A stretch of 56,896 bases of DNA from Cryomorphaceae bacterium (GTDB taxonomy: Bacteria; Bacteroidota; Bacteroidia; Flavobacteriales; Schleiferiaceae), in contig JAHEGI010000001.1 in the NCBI GenBank assembly GCA_024639785.1, forward strand, positions 108,723-165,618. Direction: 5' to 3'. Below, one piece after another: positions 17,070 to 25,333 of the stretch; the first letter of the stretch is position 1; each line of letters opens with the position of its first letter. The position numbers and the translations under genes were made by a program. The notes below the pieces were generated by a model. The model was not told where the DNA came from and ran no database searches. It saw only the letters and a list, made by a program, of their open reading frames with translations.

Positions 17070-18353
17070 ATGAATGTATTACTCCTTGGCTCTGGTGGCC
17101 GCGAATCTGCTCTAGCATGGAAAATGGCTCAATCGCCCATGGTGGAAAGCCTATTTATCGCTCCAGGAAATCCAGGAATGAAGGCCTATGGAAACTGTGT
17201 TTCAGTAGATTGGAAAGACCGTCATGCCCTAGCGCATTTTTGCACCGCGGAGAACATTCATATGGTTGTGATTGGCCCTGAGGATCCCCTGGTAGAAGGC
17301 CTCGCAGACTATTTCGCAGAAAGCCCGGAACTATCACACATCCATGTGATTGGCCCCAAGAAAGAAGCTGCGCAGTTGGAAGGCTCTAAGGATTTTTCAA
17401 AAGAATTTATGCGCCGCCATGGGATTCCGACGGCGGGACACCGAACCTTCACTTCGGATCAATTGGAGGAGGCGAAACACTATCTCACGACCATTGATGG
17501 CCCCTATGTGCTTAAAGCAGATGGCTTAGCCGCGGGCAAAGGAGTCTTGATTCTGGATAACCTGGCAGATGCGCTGCACGAAATGGATGCTATGCTCGGG
17601 CAAGCCAAATTTGGGGCTGCCTCATCACGAGTGGTGGTAGAAGAATTCTTGGATGGCATTGAATTCTCGGTCTTCGTCTTGACGGATGGAAAGGACTTCA
17701 TGCTCATGCCTGAAGCAAAAGATTATAAACGCATCGGCGAAGGGGATCGCGGACTTAACACCGGCGGCATGGGTGCTGTTTCTCCCGTTCCCTTCGTAGA
17801 CTCCGAGGTAAAGAAGGAGGTATTATCAAATATCATAGCACCCACCATCCGTGGCCTAGCCCACGAAAAGATGGATTATGTCGGGTTCATCTTCTTCGGA
17901 TTAATCCATACGGCCAAAGGGGTGAAGGTGATTGAATACAACTGCCGAATGGGGGATCCAGAAACGGAAGTGGTGATCCCACGAGTGGACGAAGATCTCA
18001 TTCCATTGTTTATCGATGCCGCGACTAAAAAATTGTTGACGCGCCCTATGGCTCAGTCTGAAATGGCCGCATGCACGGTCATGCAAGTTTCAGGAGGGTA
18101 CCCCGAGGCCTATGAAAAAGGAAAGCCTATTTCAGGTTTAGACATGGATATCGAAGGAGTGCTGGTTTTTCAAGCAGGGACCAAAGAACGCGATGGCCAA
18201 ATTGTAAGCCATGGAGGCCGAGTTTTGTGTGCTACCGGCATGGCCCCTGAGGCCAGCACCGCCTTAGCTAAGGCATATGAGCGCTTGGATCAAATTGAAT
18301 TTGAAGGGGTCTATCGACGGAATGACATCGGGGTAGATCTTGGCTTGCGCTAA
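17070..18353 (+). CDS. purD: phosphoribosylamine--glycine ligase
   Basis: Second step of de novo purine synthesis: joins glycine to 5-phosphoribosylamine using ATP. The 427 residues match the family. MNVLLLGSGGRESALAWKMAQSP is the N-terminal domain; the ATP-grasp core shows VLKADGLAAGKGVLIL, AKDYKRIGEGDRGLNTGGMGAVSPVPF and IEYNCRMGDPETEVVIPRV; the C-terminal domain has GGYPEAYEKGKPI. The frame opens seven codons earlier, but ATG at 17070 fits the family N-terminus and the promoter element. Its Flavobacteria neighbours DUF6341 and DUF6427 lie next. purQ, another step of the pathway, is 11 kb away at 28690. Confidence 0.97.
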   Translation: MNVLLLGSGGRESALAWKMAQSPMVESLFIAPGNPGMKAYGNCVSVDWKDRHALAHFCTAENIHMVVIGPEDPLVEGLADYFAESPELSHIHVIGPKKEAAQLEGSKDFSKEFMRRHGIPTAGHRTFTSDQLEEAKHYLTTIDGPYVLKADGLAAGKGVLILDNLADALHEMDAMLGQAKFGAASSRVVVEEFLDGIEFSVFVLTDGKDFMLMPEAKDYKRIGEGDRGLNTGGMGAVSPVPFVDSEVKKEVLSNIIAPTIRGLAHEKMDYVGFIFFGLIHTAKGVKVIEYNCRMGDPETEVVIPRVDEDLIPLFIDAATKKLLTRPMAQSEMAACTVMQVSGGYPEAYEKGKPISGLDMDIEGVLVFQAGTKERDGQIVSHGGRVLCATGMAPEASTALAKAYERLDQIEFEGVYRRNDIGVDLGLR

Positions 18354-18362
18354 GTTTTTTGC

Positions 18363-18393
18363 ATAAAAAAAGTCGCCCGGTGAGAGGCGACTT
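18363..18393 (-). terminator. intrinsic terminator for the DUF6341 gene
   Basis: AAGTCGCC (18370-18377) and GGCGACTT (18386-18393) form a perfect 8-bp stem. On the minus strand it is followed by a T tract, so it mainly ends minus-strand transcription from DUF6341. It may also slow readthrough from purD. Confidence 0.8.
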
Positions 18394-18418
18394 CTATCCA
18401 TTGATCGAATGGAGACGA

Positions 18419-18589
18419 TTAATTTTCGCCCGCCTTTTGATGCTTGCGCATTTGAATAATCCAGTAAATACCTAAACCAGCAATCGTAGCCATGAAAAGA
18501 TAGTTGGCTGAATTGCCTAAAAAGGGGAGAAGCTGGAAGGTCCAATTGAGAAAATCACCAAGGCCTTCAAAAAACGAACGGAGGGGCAT
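18419..18589 (-). CDS. small membrane protein, DUF6341-like
   Basis: 56-residue protein with one hydrophobic helix (YLFMATIAGLGIYWIIQMRK) and a short charged tail ending KAGEN. The pattern of N-terminal amphipathic segment, one membrane helix with YW-Q-KK and Gly-Glu tail resembles the Flavobacteria family DUF6341. The family is usually encoded between purD and a DUF6427 gene, as here, which supports the call. Function is unknown. The frame extends to 18640, but the ATG at 18589 is chosen because a full promoter (18611-18640) lies just upstream. Confidence 0.7.
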   Translation of the reverse strand: MPLRSFFEGLGDFLNWTFQLLPFLGNSANYLFMATIAGLGIYWIIQMRKHQKAGEN

Positions 18590-18610
18590 AAGAGTCCAAT
18601 TAATTTTGAG

Positions 18611-18640
18611 CAAATTTACACCATAGCGTGCGCCAAGCAA
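18611..18640 (-). promoter_or_regulatory. full Bacteroidota promoter TTG-N19-TAAATTTG
   Basis: On the minus strand TTG (18638-18640), exactly 19 bases, then TAAATTTG (18611-18618), 21 bases before the ATG at 18589. This is a full match to the -33/-7 spacing. It overlaps the start of the divergent DUF6427 gene. Confidence 0.7.
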
Positions 18641-19542
18641 GTCATATTTTCAGAAATCCTCATCCGGGCATTGCGGTGGTTCTCTTTATGGGAACGGCGG
18701 GACTGACTGCGGCGTTTAATTTCTTCTTTGCGGCGCCTGAACGGGTCGATGCCTCTTTTTGGTACGTTCCTGCCTGCGCAGGATTGGCTGCTTGGTTTAT
18801 TAACGTGGTTTTGGTGTACCGCAGTCGCTATCTCAAAACAAACTATGTACTCGGTTGGTACTGGTTTGTGCTACTTCTAGTTACGCATCCACAGGGAGTC
18901 AATCTCGTCCAAATAGGAGCAAGCATGGGCTTTGCCGTGTGGCTCGCCATGGGGTATGAATTAGGGGATGAACGAAAAAATGGCTTGTTTGCGCGTTCGA
19001 ATCTGGGGCTTTATTCAGCTTTTCTCGGGATTTTCTCGTTGGCTTGGTGGTCTTCTGTTTTGCCAGCTTTGTGGGCGCTACGATCGGGCAACCCCAGGCA
19101 GTCCACAAAATATTATGGGCAGATCATGGCTGCTTGGATTATTGGTTTAACCCTAGTCGCCCTAGTATGGGTCTTACGGGACCAAAGTATCGCTCAAGCA
19201 CTAGCCCCATGGGCTGAAGTCAAAGGAGAATTAGCCTGGCCCCCTTTGGGATGGTGGATATTGGGCCTTTGGCTGTTAATTGCTTTAGGAGAAACCTTGA
19301 GGGCCATGACCTCCGCCAAGAAAGCCAAACGACGCGGTTTGATAGTCAGTTGGATTGGCATCCTGTGGGCGATGGGACTCTATGCTTGGCAGGGCCAAGA
19401 ATCCCACGCTGCAGCCATTCTTGTCGTGTTTGCTGCTCCGCACATGGTGAATCTACAATCCTACATGAAAAAGCAATGGATGATTCGCCTACTAGACATT
19501 AGCCTTTTGGCCGCGGCCTTTTCATCCGCGATATGGACCTGA
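18628..19542 (+). CDS. multi-pass membrane protein, DUF6427-like
   Basis: 304-residue protein with 7-8 hydrophobic segments (for example VVLFMGTAGLTAAFNFFFA, GWYWFVLLLVTH, IGLTLVALVWVLR, GWWILGLWLLIALGETLRAM). It resembles the Flavobacteria DUF6427 family, which is usually beside DUF6341, purD and upp; upp is not adjacent here. Function is unknown. The start is a GTG at 18628 that reads MRQASHIFRNPHPG, similar in layout to the family's short polar N-terminus; the next ATG at 18688 would remove part of the first helix. The coding start overlaps the minus-strand promoter of DUF6341. Confidence 0.72.
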   Translation: MRQASHIFRNPHPGIAVVLFMGTAGLTAAFNFFFAAPERVDASFWYVPACAGLAAWFINVVLVYRSRYLKTNYVLGWYWFVLLLVTHPQGVNLVQIGASMGFAVWLAMGYELGDERKNGLFARSNLGLYSAFLGIFSLAWWSSVLPALWALRSGNPRQSTKYYGQIMAAWIIGLTLVALVWVLRDQSIAQALAPWAEVKGELAWPPLGWWILGLWLLIALGETLRAMTSAKKAKRRGLIVSWIGILWAMGLYAWQGQESHAAAILVVFAAPHMVNLQSYMKKQWMIRLLDISLLAAAFSSAIWT

Positions 19543-19550
19543 ACTTGAGC

Positions 19551-20072
19551 TTAGGCCGGAGGAAAAAAGAGCGCTTTAAGCTCCGTGGCTTCTTCCGGGT
19601 TCATTTTACCGGATAAAATCAACGCCAACTGTCGGCGGCGCAAAGCTCCTTCAAATCGATTTTTTTCGAGATCACTTTCGGGTAGCACAGCAGGCACCTC
19701 AATAGGGTTTCCTAATTGATCAACGGCAACAAAAGTATAAATGGCTTCATTGCACTTGGTGCGTTCGCCAGATCCGCGCTGATCTTCGGTATAGACGTCC
19801 ACAAAAATCTCCATAGAGGAGGTGAAGGAACGGCTAATCTTGGCCTCCATCGTGACGATGGCCCCTTGGGGGATGGCTTGCTTGAAGGAAACATGATTTA
19901 CCGTAGCGGTAACAACGGTGCGACGACAATGGCGGTGGGCCGAAATTGCGGCACAACGATCCATCCAGCTCAATAACTGGCCACCAAAGAGATTATTTAA
20001 ATTGTTGGTGTCGTTCGGAAGAACGATTTCCGTCATGACGGAAAGGGACTCGGAGGCGGGTTTTTGCTTCAT
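19551..20072 (-). CDS. acyl-CoA thioesterase (hotdog fold)
   Basis: 173-residue cytoplasmic hotdog-fold enzyme predicted to hydrolyse acyl-CoA to free fatty acid and CoA. The family signature is visible: PNDTNNLNNLFGGQLLSWMDRCAAISAHRHC at residues ~19-49 and ATVNHVSFKQAIPQGAIV, as in YciA-type thioesterases. Chain-length preference is not predictable. Its ATG overlaps the stop of the upstream HU-like/SPOR gene by four bases (ATGA), so the two are translationally coupled. Confidence 0.9.
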   Translation of the reverse strand: MKQKPASESLSVMTEIVLPNDTNNLNNLFGGQLLSWMDRCAAISAHRHCRRTVVTATVNHVSFKQAIPQGAIVTMEAKISRSFTSSMEIFVDVYTEDQRGSGERTKCNEAIYTFVAVDQLGNPIEVPAVLPESDLEKNRFEGALRRRQLALILSGKMNPEEATELKALFFPPA

Positions 20073-21103
20073 TCATTGTAGATCCAAACCGCAGGGAAGG
20101 CCGCCTTGGCCTCTTCTTTGGCTGCATTTGCAGCTTCGCGGTTGGCAAAGGTACGAAGTGCCACTTTGGTCAAGCCCACCTTGGCTTCTATCACCTTGGC
20201 CGGATAGCCAGCCTCTTTCAATTGAGCAACTAGACGGTGGGCATTTTGAGTTTCAGAAAATGCACCGACCACCAAAGCATAAGAACCCGTGGAAGGGCTG
20301 GCTGTCGATTTAGGGGCCGAAATCGTTTTGCTTTCAAGATCCGCTGCGTCAAGCGGGGCTTCCTCCATTGGATCCTCCTGTAGAAAGGCAATTTCGGGGC
20401 TGACTTGAGCACCAAATTCATCAGCGATCTGCTCTTCTTCCGGAGCGCGTTCAAACCATGTCTGGACTTGTTCCGTAACATGGTCCCATTGCGGCTGAAA
20501 AGATGCATTTTGTACGAAGTCTCTAAAATCTGACTTAGTCGTACCCAAGGCCAAAAGACTGATGGCCCCTGCTATGACTGCAGCGGCACGCAGCGGAGCT
20601 AACCATTGCTCTCGGCGCTTGCTGACTTGTGGCATGGCCACGGCTAAACCGGGTTCTGCTGTAGGGCTTTGGCGCTGAGAAAGAGGGGTTACTCGGAAGA
20701 TAGGCAAGCCATAGGCTTCCGGTAAGAAGTTAGCCTCGATGGAGGCTTGGAATACCCATTGAAGGCCTGTTTTGGAAAAAGAGCCCAAGCCATCTAAGCG
20801 CAATCGCTTGCCTTCAAGCAACTGTCGATTCCACATATTGACCTCATGGCCAATGGCGGTGCGTGCTTCGTCCGCGCTGAGCCCTTCAAAGCGGCTTAAA
20901 TGATTGATGAGCACTTCACTTTTCCCAGCTACTGGGCTAAAGCTTAAGCGACGCGCTGGAGGAAGAAAAAGGCCAGACTGCAGCTGAATTTCTGCGCCAA
21001 AGCGTTGGGCTTCGAGCCGACCAAATCCAGGCACATCCACACTATCTTCTTGAAAAAGAAGATGAAAGATATGTCGCTCGAGTGCATAGTGTAGTGTCGC
21101 CAT
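20069..21103 (-). CDS. HU-like (CCDC81-type) and SPOR domain membrane protein
   Basis: 344-residue protein in three parts. Residues ~1-140 resemble the Bacteroidota HU-like/CCDC81 module (LERHIFHLLFQEDSVDVPGFGRLEAQRFGAE, KRLRLDGLGSFSK). Residues ~171-189 are one membrane helix (LRAAAVIAGAISLLALGTT). Residues ~271-344 are a SPOR domain (SYALVVGAFSETQNAHRLVAQLKEAGYPAKVIEA), which in other bacteria binds denuded peptidoglycan at the division site. The order puts the HU-like part in the cytoplasm and SPOR in the periplasm (inference). A role in envelope or division is likely but unproven. It overlaps the thioesterase gene by 4 bases. Confidence 0.82.
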   Translation of the reverse strand: MATLHYALERHIFHLLFQEDSVDVPGFGRLEAQRFGAEIQLQSGLFLPPARRLSFSPVAGKSEVLINHLSRFEGLSADEARTAIGHEVNMWNRQLLEGKRLRLDGLGSFSKTGLQWVFQASIEANFLPEAYGLPIFRVTPLSQRQSPTAEPGLAVAMPQVSKRREQWLAPLRAAAVIAGAISLLALGTTKSDFRDFVQNASFQPQWDHVTEQVQTWFERAPEEEQIADEFGAQVSPEIAFLQEDPMEEAPLDAADLESKTISAPKSTASPSTGSYALVVGAFSETQNAHRLVAQLKEAGYPAKVIEAKVGLTKVALRTFANREAANAAKEEAKAAFPAVWIYNE

Positions 21104-21179
21104 CGCTGTCTCAAGATAGCGATCAAATTCAGTCCAAAACGCTAGGAGCTAGGGGAGTTTTCAACAAAAAACTCAACGG

Positions 21180-21761
21180 TCAAAATAGCGCTCGATAGCC
21201 GTGGCAGTAGGGGCTGCCGCCTTTGTTATCGTAATAATCTTGATGGTAGCTTTCTGCAGAATAAAAGACGGCGGCAGGGAGTAATTCCGTAGCAACGGCA
21301 TAGCCTTTTGCTCGGAGCAAAGCGATAAGCTTCTCCGCCGTGGCTTTTTGGGCATCATTCATGTAAAAAACAGCACTGCGATACTGCGGTCCTATGTCCG
21401 GTCCCTGGCCATTCACTTGGGTAGGATCATGGGTTTCAAAGAACATTCGAAGGACCGTTTCGTAGTCTGTTTTGCTCGGATCATAGATGACTTCTGTGGC
21501 TTCATAGTGGCCTGTGCGCTTCGTGCACACTTGCTCGTACGTAGGATTTTCGACAAACCCTCCGGTATATCCGACGGTCGTGCTAACGACCCCATCGATC
21601 CGCTTCAGAAAATATTCGGTGCCCCAAAAGCAGCCGCTGGCGAGAATAGCTTTTTCCATGGTGGAATTGGTAGGTTGAGGTTCAACGGGAGCGGCAGGCT
21701 GCGCGGAGGATTGGCAGGCGCTCAGCAAGCTAGCAACTAAGGGAAGGGTCCAAAATTTCAT
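21180..21761 (-). CDS. msrA: lipoprotein peptide-methionine (S)-S-oxide reductase
   Basis: Repairs oxidised methionine by reducing the S-sulfoxide. The 193-residue protein has a lipoprotein signal (MKFWTLPLVASLLSAC, lipid-attached Cys16), a short Pro-rich linker and the MsrA domain with GCFWGTEYFLKRIDGV; Cys44 is the catalytic cysteine. HYEATEVIYDPSKTDYETVL and RSAVFY are also typical. The lipobox places it on the envelope, so it probably repairs periplasmic or outer-membrane proteins. Its ATG overlaps the stop of the upstream outer-membrane barrel gene by one base (TAATG), suggesting coupled expression and possibly protection of that Met-rich C-terminal tail (speculative). Confidence 0.94.
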   Translation of the reverse strand: MKFWTLPLVASLLSACQSSAQPAAPVEPQPTNSTMEKAILASGCFWGTEYFLKRIDGVVSTTVGYTGGFVENPTYEQVCTKRTGHYEATEVIYDPSKTDYETVLRMFFETHDPTQVNGQGPDIGPQYRSAVFYMNDAQKATAEKLIALLRAKGYAVATELLPAAVFYSAESYHQDYYDNKGGSPYCHGYRALF

Positions 21762-24232
21762 TACAAATCCATATCGCCGCCGCCTCCCATGTCCATGCCG
21801 CCGCTTTGCATACCCCCACGACCCCCACGACCTCCGCGGGAGCGATCCGGCTTGCCGAAGTTGTACTGCAAAGTGAGGAAGCCAATTCGGCTCTCGCGAC
21901 GACGCATGAACTCCACATCTAAAAGAGGCGTGTACTGATCGTAGCGGAAGCGGCGTTGGTTAAACACATCGCTTAAACGCGCAGATAGGGTCCAATGTTT
22001 ATTCAAGAAGTCCACCTTGTAGCCCAAGTCAATGAACTGAATGCCACGGCGGAAGCCCTGACCGGTGGGTCCAGAACCCCATTGATTGTAGGTGATTTGG
22101 ATTTGTTGTTCCTTGGGCAAATTGAGCATGAGGTTGCTGCGTCCCTGCCATCCAAAGCCACCTTGTGTCAAGTTGCCTGAAATGTTGGAGCCGTTGATGA
22201 TCGAGTAGAAGGCGTCTGCTGATGCTTGGAGCTGAATGTTTTTATTAAAGCGCAACATGGCGTTTGTGCTCAAGCCCACATTGTCGCGGGTGTTGAAGTT
22301 GAGCCAGGTCATCATCAAAACACCGCTTGGCAATGCTTCCATGTAGCGAGACATCATATTGATGGTATGGCGGCCATAGGCGGAGCCAGAGAGAGAGCCC
22401 CATTTTCCATACTGCACCACGTTGAACTCCATGGAGTGGGTGTATTCGGGCTTGAGGTCGGGGTTGCCCTTGCGAAGGCCGCTCGGGTTGGAGTAGTCGA
22501 TATTGGGGTTCAAGCTGCCACCCCACCGGCCATCAGGACGGTTGACGCGCATAGAGTAGCTCGCCTGTAAATCCAGTCCTTTTCGGGGGCTGTAGGTAAG
22601 ATAGGCGCTGGGGAAGAGCCCAGGATAGGAGCGCTGTAGCGTGGTGCTGTCCTTCAGCACGATGTCGACTAAGGCGGTTTCGTAGCGCATGCCGACTTGG
22701 CCTTTCCATTTGGGTGAAAAAACGTAGCCGTAGGTGGCATAGGCCGCATGGTTCAACTGGCTCATGTCCGTGAAGAAGCTGCGCAGGGTGTCGGCCAAAA
22801 AGCTTGAAGAAACAGGCTCTAACAATTGGCTAGCCGTACGCACTTCCACATTGGCGCTGGACGACGTACGCCATCCAAAGTCCACACGGGCCTTGTCGCT
22901 CAGGGGCCACTCGACGTCCGACTGAAGGTTCAATCGCTTAGAATTTCCGGGAACATCAAAGCGTTGGAGGTAGGCACCGAATGTAAAAGCGGTGGGGTAC
23001 AATGGATCGGTGGTGAAGTAGTTGTTATCCACGTCGTGATCCTGGCCCCAAGAGTAGTTGGCATCCGCGGTCCACTTCTTGTTTTCGTCGGCAAACTTGC
23101 GTTCGTAGCGGAAGGAGAGGTTTTGGTTGGAGCGGCTACTGGTTTGGTCCGTGAATTGAACGGCTCCGGCAGGAATGCCATCCTTGCCCGTGTTTACAAA
23201 AGTGGCCGAATCCCAATCCGTGCCGCCGCGCTGATCCATGCCAAACGAAACGCCCACTTGGTGCTTGTCCTGGAGGTTCCAATCCAAGCCCAATCGCGCA
23301 TTGGTGCCGATGTCATGACGCAATCCGAGCGACTCTTCCGACGTCAGGTAGGTGGAGTCGGGGAAGTGGTAGGTTCGGTACGTATAGCCGCCCGAAGCCA
23401 TTTGACGATCGTCCGCGCCGATGGAGGCATTGATGCGCATTTTGCCGACCGGAATGGATACGTTTCCGCCCAAATTGTACTTGTTTCGCGTGCCAATGCC
23501 CGCTTGAATAGCGCCGTTCATAGGCAGTTCGCGCCCTTTTTTGGTGACAATGTTGATGATGCCGCCGGTGCCTTGAGCGTCAAATTTGGCGCCGGGGTTG
23601 GTGATAACTTCCACACGTTGTACCATGCCTGCGGGCAGTCGGTCAAAGGCATTGGTGCCCTGATAGCCCATGAGGGATGCGGGACGGCCGTCGATTAAAA
23701 TGGTCACGTTTTCATCGCCGCGAAGGGCCACATTGCCATCGATGTCCATGGTCACGTTGGGAACTTGACGCAGGATGTCGGTGCCTGTACCACTCGCCAC
23801 TTGGAGGTCGCCGGCTACGTCGTAGACTTTTCGATCCAAACCGTTGAGCATTGCTGGGCCCTCAGAAATTACGTCGGCCTGCTGAAGGACCACAGACTCG
23901 TCCAGCGCCAACTTTATAACGCCCAAGTTCACTTCAACACCGGATGTGCCTTGCAAACTTTGACGCGAGGCTGCATAGCCAAAGGAGGAAATGGAGAAGC
24001 CACGCGCTCCGGCGGGCAAGGTCACGGAAAAATCCCCTTCCGCATTCGTGGATCCCACGGCGTTGATGCTGGGGCGGTCTCCACCGTTCATCTGCATGGT
24101 GGAAATCACGGCGCCGATGATAGGGTCATTAGACTCGGCATCTACCACTGTGCCAGTGACGGTTATTTGGGCGGAGAGCACCCAGGAACCGCAGGTCAGC
24201 AAGAGGGCGAGAAGGAGTTTTACGTGTTTCAA
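21761..24232 (-). CDS. outer membrane beta-barrel receptor with CarboxypepD_reg-like domain and Gly/Arg-rich tail
   Basis: TonB-receptor-like outer-membrane protein of about 823 residues. A signal peptide (KLLLALLLTCGSWVLSAQ) is followed by a carboxypeptidase-regulatory-like domain (ITVTGTVVDAESNDPIIGAVIST), a plug (ILRQVPNVTMDIDGNVALRGDENVTILIDGRPASLMGY, VEVITNPGAKFDAQGTGGIINIVTK) and the barrel of the OMP_b-brl_3 type (RPDGRWGGSLNPNIDYSNPSGLRKGNPDLKPEYTHSMEF, quoted in part: GNPDLKPEYTHSMEF). After the barrel's FGKP end comes an unusual Arg/Gly/Met-rich tail. The start is uncertain: TTG codons occur at 24232 and 24289; 24232 gives a normal signal peptide (MKHVKLLL). msrA follows with a one-base overlap. 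Confidence 0.88.
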   Translation of the reverse strand: MKHVKLLLALLLTCGSWVLSAQITVTGTVVDAESNDPIIGAVISTMQMNGGDRPSINAVGSTNAEGDFSVTLPAGARGFSISSFGYAASRQSLQGTSGVEVNLGVIKLALDESVVLQQADVISEGPAMLNGLDRKVYDVAGDLQVASGTGTDILRQVPNVTMDIDGNVALRGDENVTILIDGRPASLMGYQGTNAFDRLPAGMVQRVEVITNPGAKFDAQGTGGIINIVTKKGRELPMNGAIQAGIGTRNKYNLGGNVSIPVGKMRINASIGADDRQMASGGYTYRTYHFPDSTYLTSEESLGLRHDIGTNARLGLDWNLQDKHQVGVSFGMDQRGGTDWDSATFVNTGKDGIPAGAVQFTDQTSSRSNQNLSFRYERKFADENKKWTADANYSWGQDHDVDNNYFTTDPLYPTAFTFGAYLQRFDVPGNSKRLNLQSDVEWPLSDKARVDFGWRTSSSANVEVRTASQLLEPVSSSFLADTLRSFFTDMSQLNHAAYATYGYVFSPKWKGQVGMRYETALVDIVLKDSTTLQRSYPGLFPSAYLTYSPRKGLDLQASYSMRVNRPDGRWGGSLNPNIDYSNPSGLRKGNPDLKPEYTHSMEFNVVQYGKWGSLSGSAYGRHTINMMSRYMEALPSGVLMMTWLNFNTRDNVGLSTNAMLRFNKNIQLQASADAFYSIINGSNISGNLTQGGFGWQGRSNLMLNLPKEQQIQITYNQWGSGPTGQGFRRGIQFIDLGYKVDFLNKHWTLSARLSDVFNQRRFRYDQYTPLLDVEFMRRRESRIGFLTLQYNFGKPDRSRGGRGGRGGMQSGGMDMGGGGDMDL

Positions 24233-24285
24233 TGTGTTCGCGTTTAGGGTTATGACGCAAAAAGCGCACAGTTGTTTAACAAGAA

Positions 24286-25284
24286 TCAAGCCTTAAGTTT
24301 TCCACATCGAAGTAATTCTTCGGCGATTTGCACCGCGTTGGTGGCCGCGCCCTTGCGCAAGTTGTCCGCGACGATCCAGCAGTTTAGGGCTTGGGGGTGG
24401 CTGTGGTCGGCGCGAATTCGGCCCACGAAAACATCGTCCTGACCTTCTGCAAAACGGGGCATGGGATAGGATTTCGCGGTAGGATCGTCCAAAACAGTGA
24501 CCCCGGGGAAATCGCGCAAGCAGGCACAGATATCCTCCATCGGAGGGCGCTCACCGGCAAATTCGATGTTGACCGCCTCGGAGTGACCGCCTTGAACGGG
24601 AACGCGAACTGCCGTGGCGGAAACCAGTACGGATGCGTCGTTCAGGATCTTTTTGGTTTCGAGCGTGAGCTTCATCTCCTCTTTGGTATAGTCGTTTTCT
24701 AAGAAAACGTCACAGTGAGGGATGCAATTTTTGTCAATTGGATGGGGATACACCGTGGGACCTTGAATCCCTTGACGCTCATTTTCGAGCTGATCAACCG
24801 CGGCTTTTCCTGTGCCGGTAACACTTTGATAGGTGCTCACAATCACTCGTTTGATGGGAGAGCGTTGATGCAGGGGCTTCAACACCATAACCAACTGAAT
24901 GGTCGAGCAATTCGGATTGGCAATAATGCGCGAATCCATGGCTAAAGCTTCTGGATTCACCTCAGGAACAACCAGAGGAATGGACGGATCCATACGCCAA
25001 GCCGATGAATTGTCTATCACGAAGCATCCTTGTGCGGCAAATTTGGGAGCCCATTCGAGGGAGGTTTCGCCACCCGCCGAGAAAATGGCCACATCGGGTT
25101 GAAGTTTCAGCGCCTCCTCTGGGGTGACGATGAGATAGGATTGCCCGTTCCAAGTGAGGTTTTTTCCTGCCGATTTAGCCGAAGCGACGGGAATGAACTC
25201 GGTCACAGGAAATTCCCGCTCCTTTAAAACGCTTTGCATGACTTCACCCACCATTCCGGTGGCACCAACGAGGGCTAAACGCAT
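24286..25284 (-). CDS. asd: aspartate-semialdehyde dehydrogenase
   Basis: NADPH-dependent enzyme reducing aspartyl phosphate to aspartate semialdehyde, the branch point to lysine/diaminopimelate, threonine and methionine. 332 residues. The N-terminal cofactor motif is MRLALVGATGMVGEVMQSVL; the catalytic cysteine is C126 in NPNCSTIQLVMVLKPLH; TYQSVTGTGKAAVDQL and PVQGGHSEAVNIEF are also family hallmarks. ATG at 25284 is chosen because the longer frame to 25335 covers a TACTTTTG promoter and overlaps the divergent gene. Confidence 0.96.
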   Translation of the reverse strand: MRLALVGATGMVGEVMQSVLKEREFPVTEFIPVASAKSAGKNLTWNGQSYLIVTPEEALKLQPDVAIFSAGGETSLEWAPKFAAQGCFVIDNSSAWRMDPSIPLVVPEVNPEALAMDSRIIANPNCSTIQLVMVLKPLHQRSPIKRVIVSTYQSVTGTGKAAVDQLENERQGIQGPTVYPHPIDKNCIPHCDVFLENDYTKEEMKLTLETKKILNDASVLVSATAVRVPVQGGHSEAVNIEFAGERPPMEDICACLRDFPGVTVLDDPTAKSYPMPRFAEGQDDVFVGRIRADHSHPQALNCWIVADNLRKGAATNAVQIAEELLRCGKLKA

Positions 25285-25311
25285 AACTGACAGTGCACTT
25301 GTAATTCTGCA

Positions 25312-25319
25312 CAAAAGTA
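25312..25319 (-). promoter_or_regulatory. -7 element TACTTTTG for asd
   Basis: Minus-strand TACTTTTG 27 bases before the asd ATG at 25284. It decides between the starts at 25335 and 25284. Confidence 0.55.
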
Positions 25320-25333
25320 ACCTAGCCTCGTCC

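Noticed and set aside
22826-23698. 290-residue plus-strand frame inside the outer-membrane barrel gene
   Set aside because: It is a shadow of a G+C-rich coding sequence; the minus-strand protein is clearly a receptor with plug and barrel motifs.
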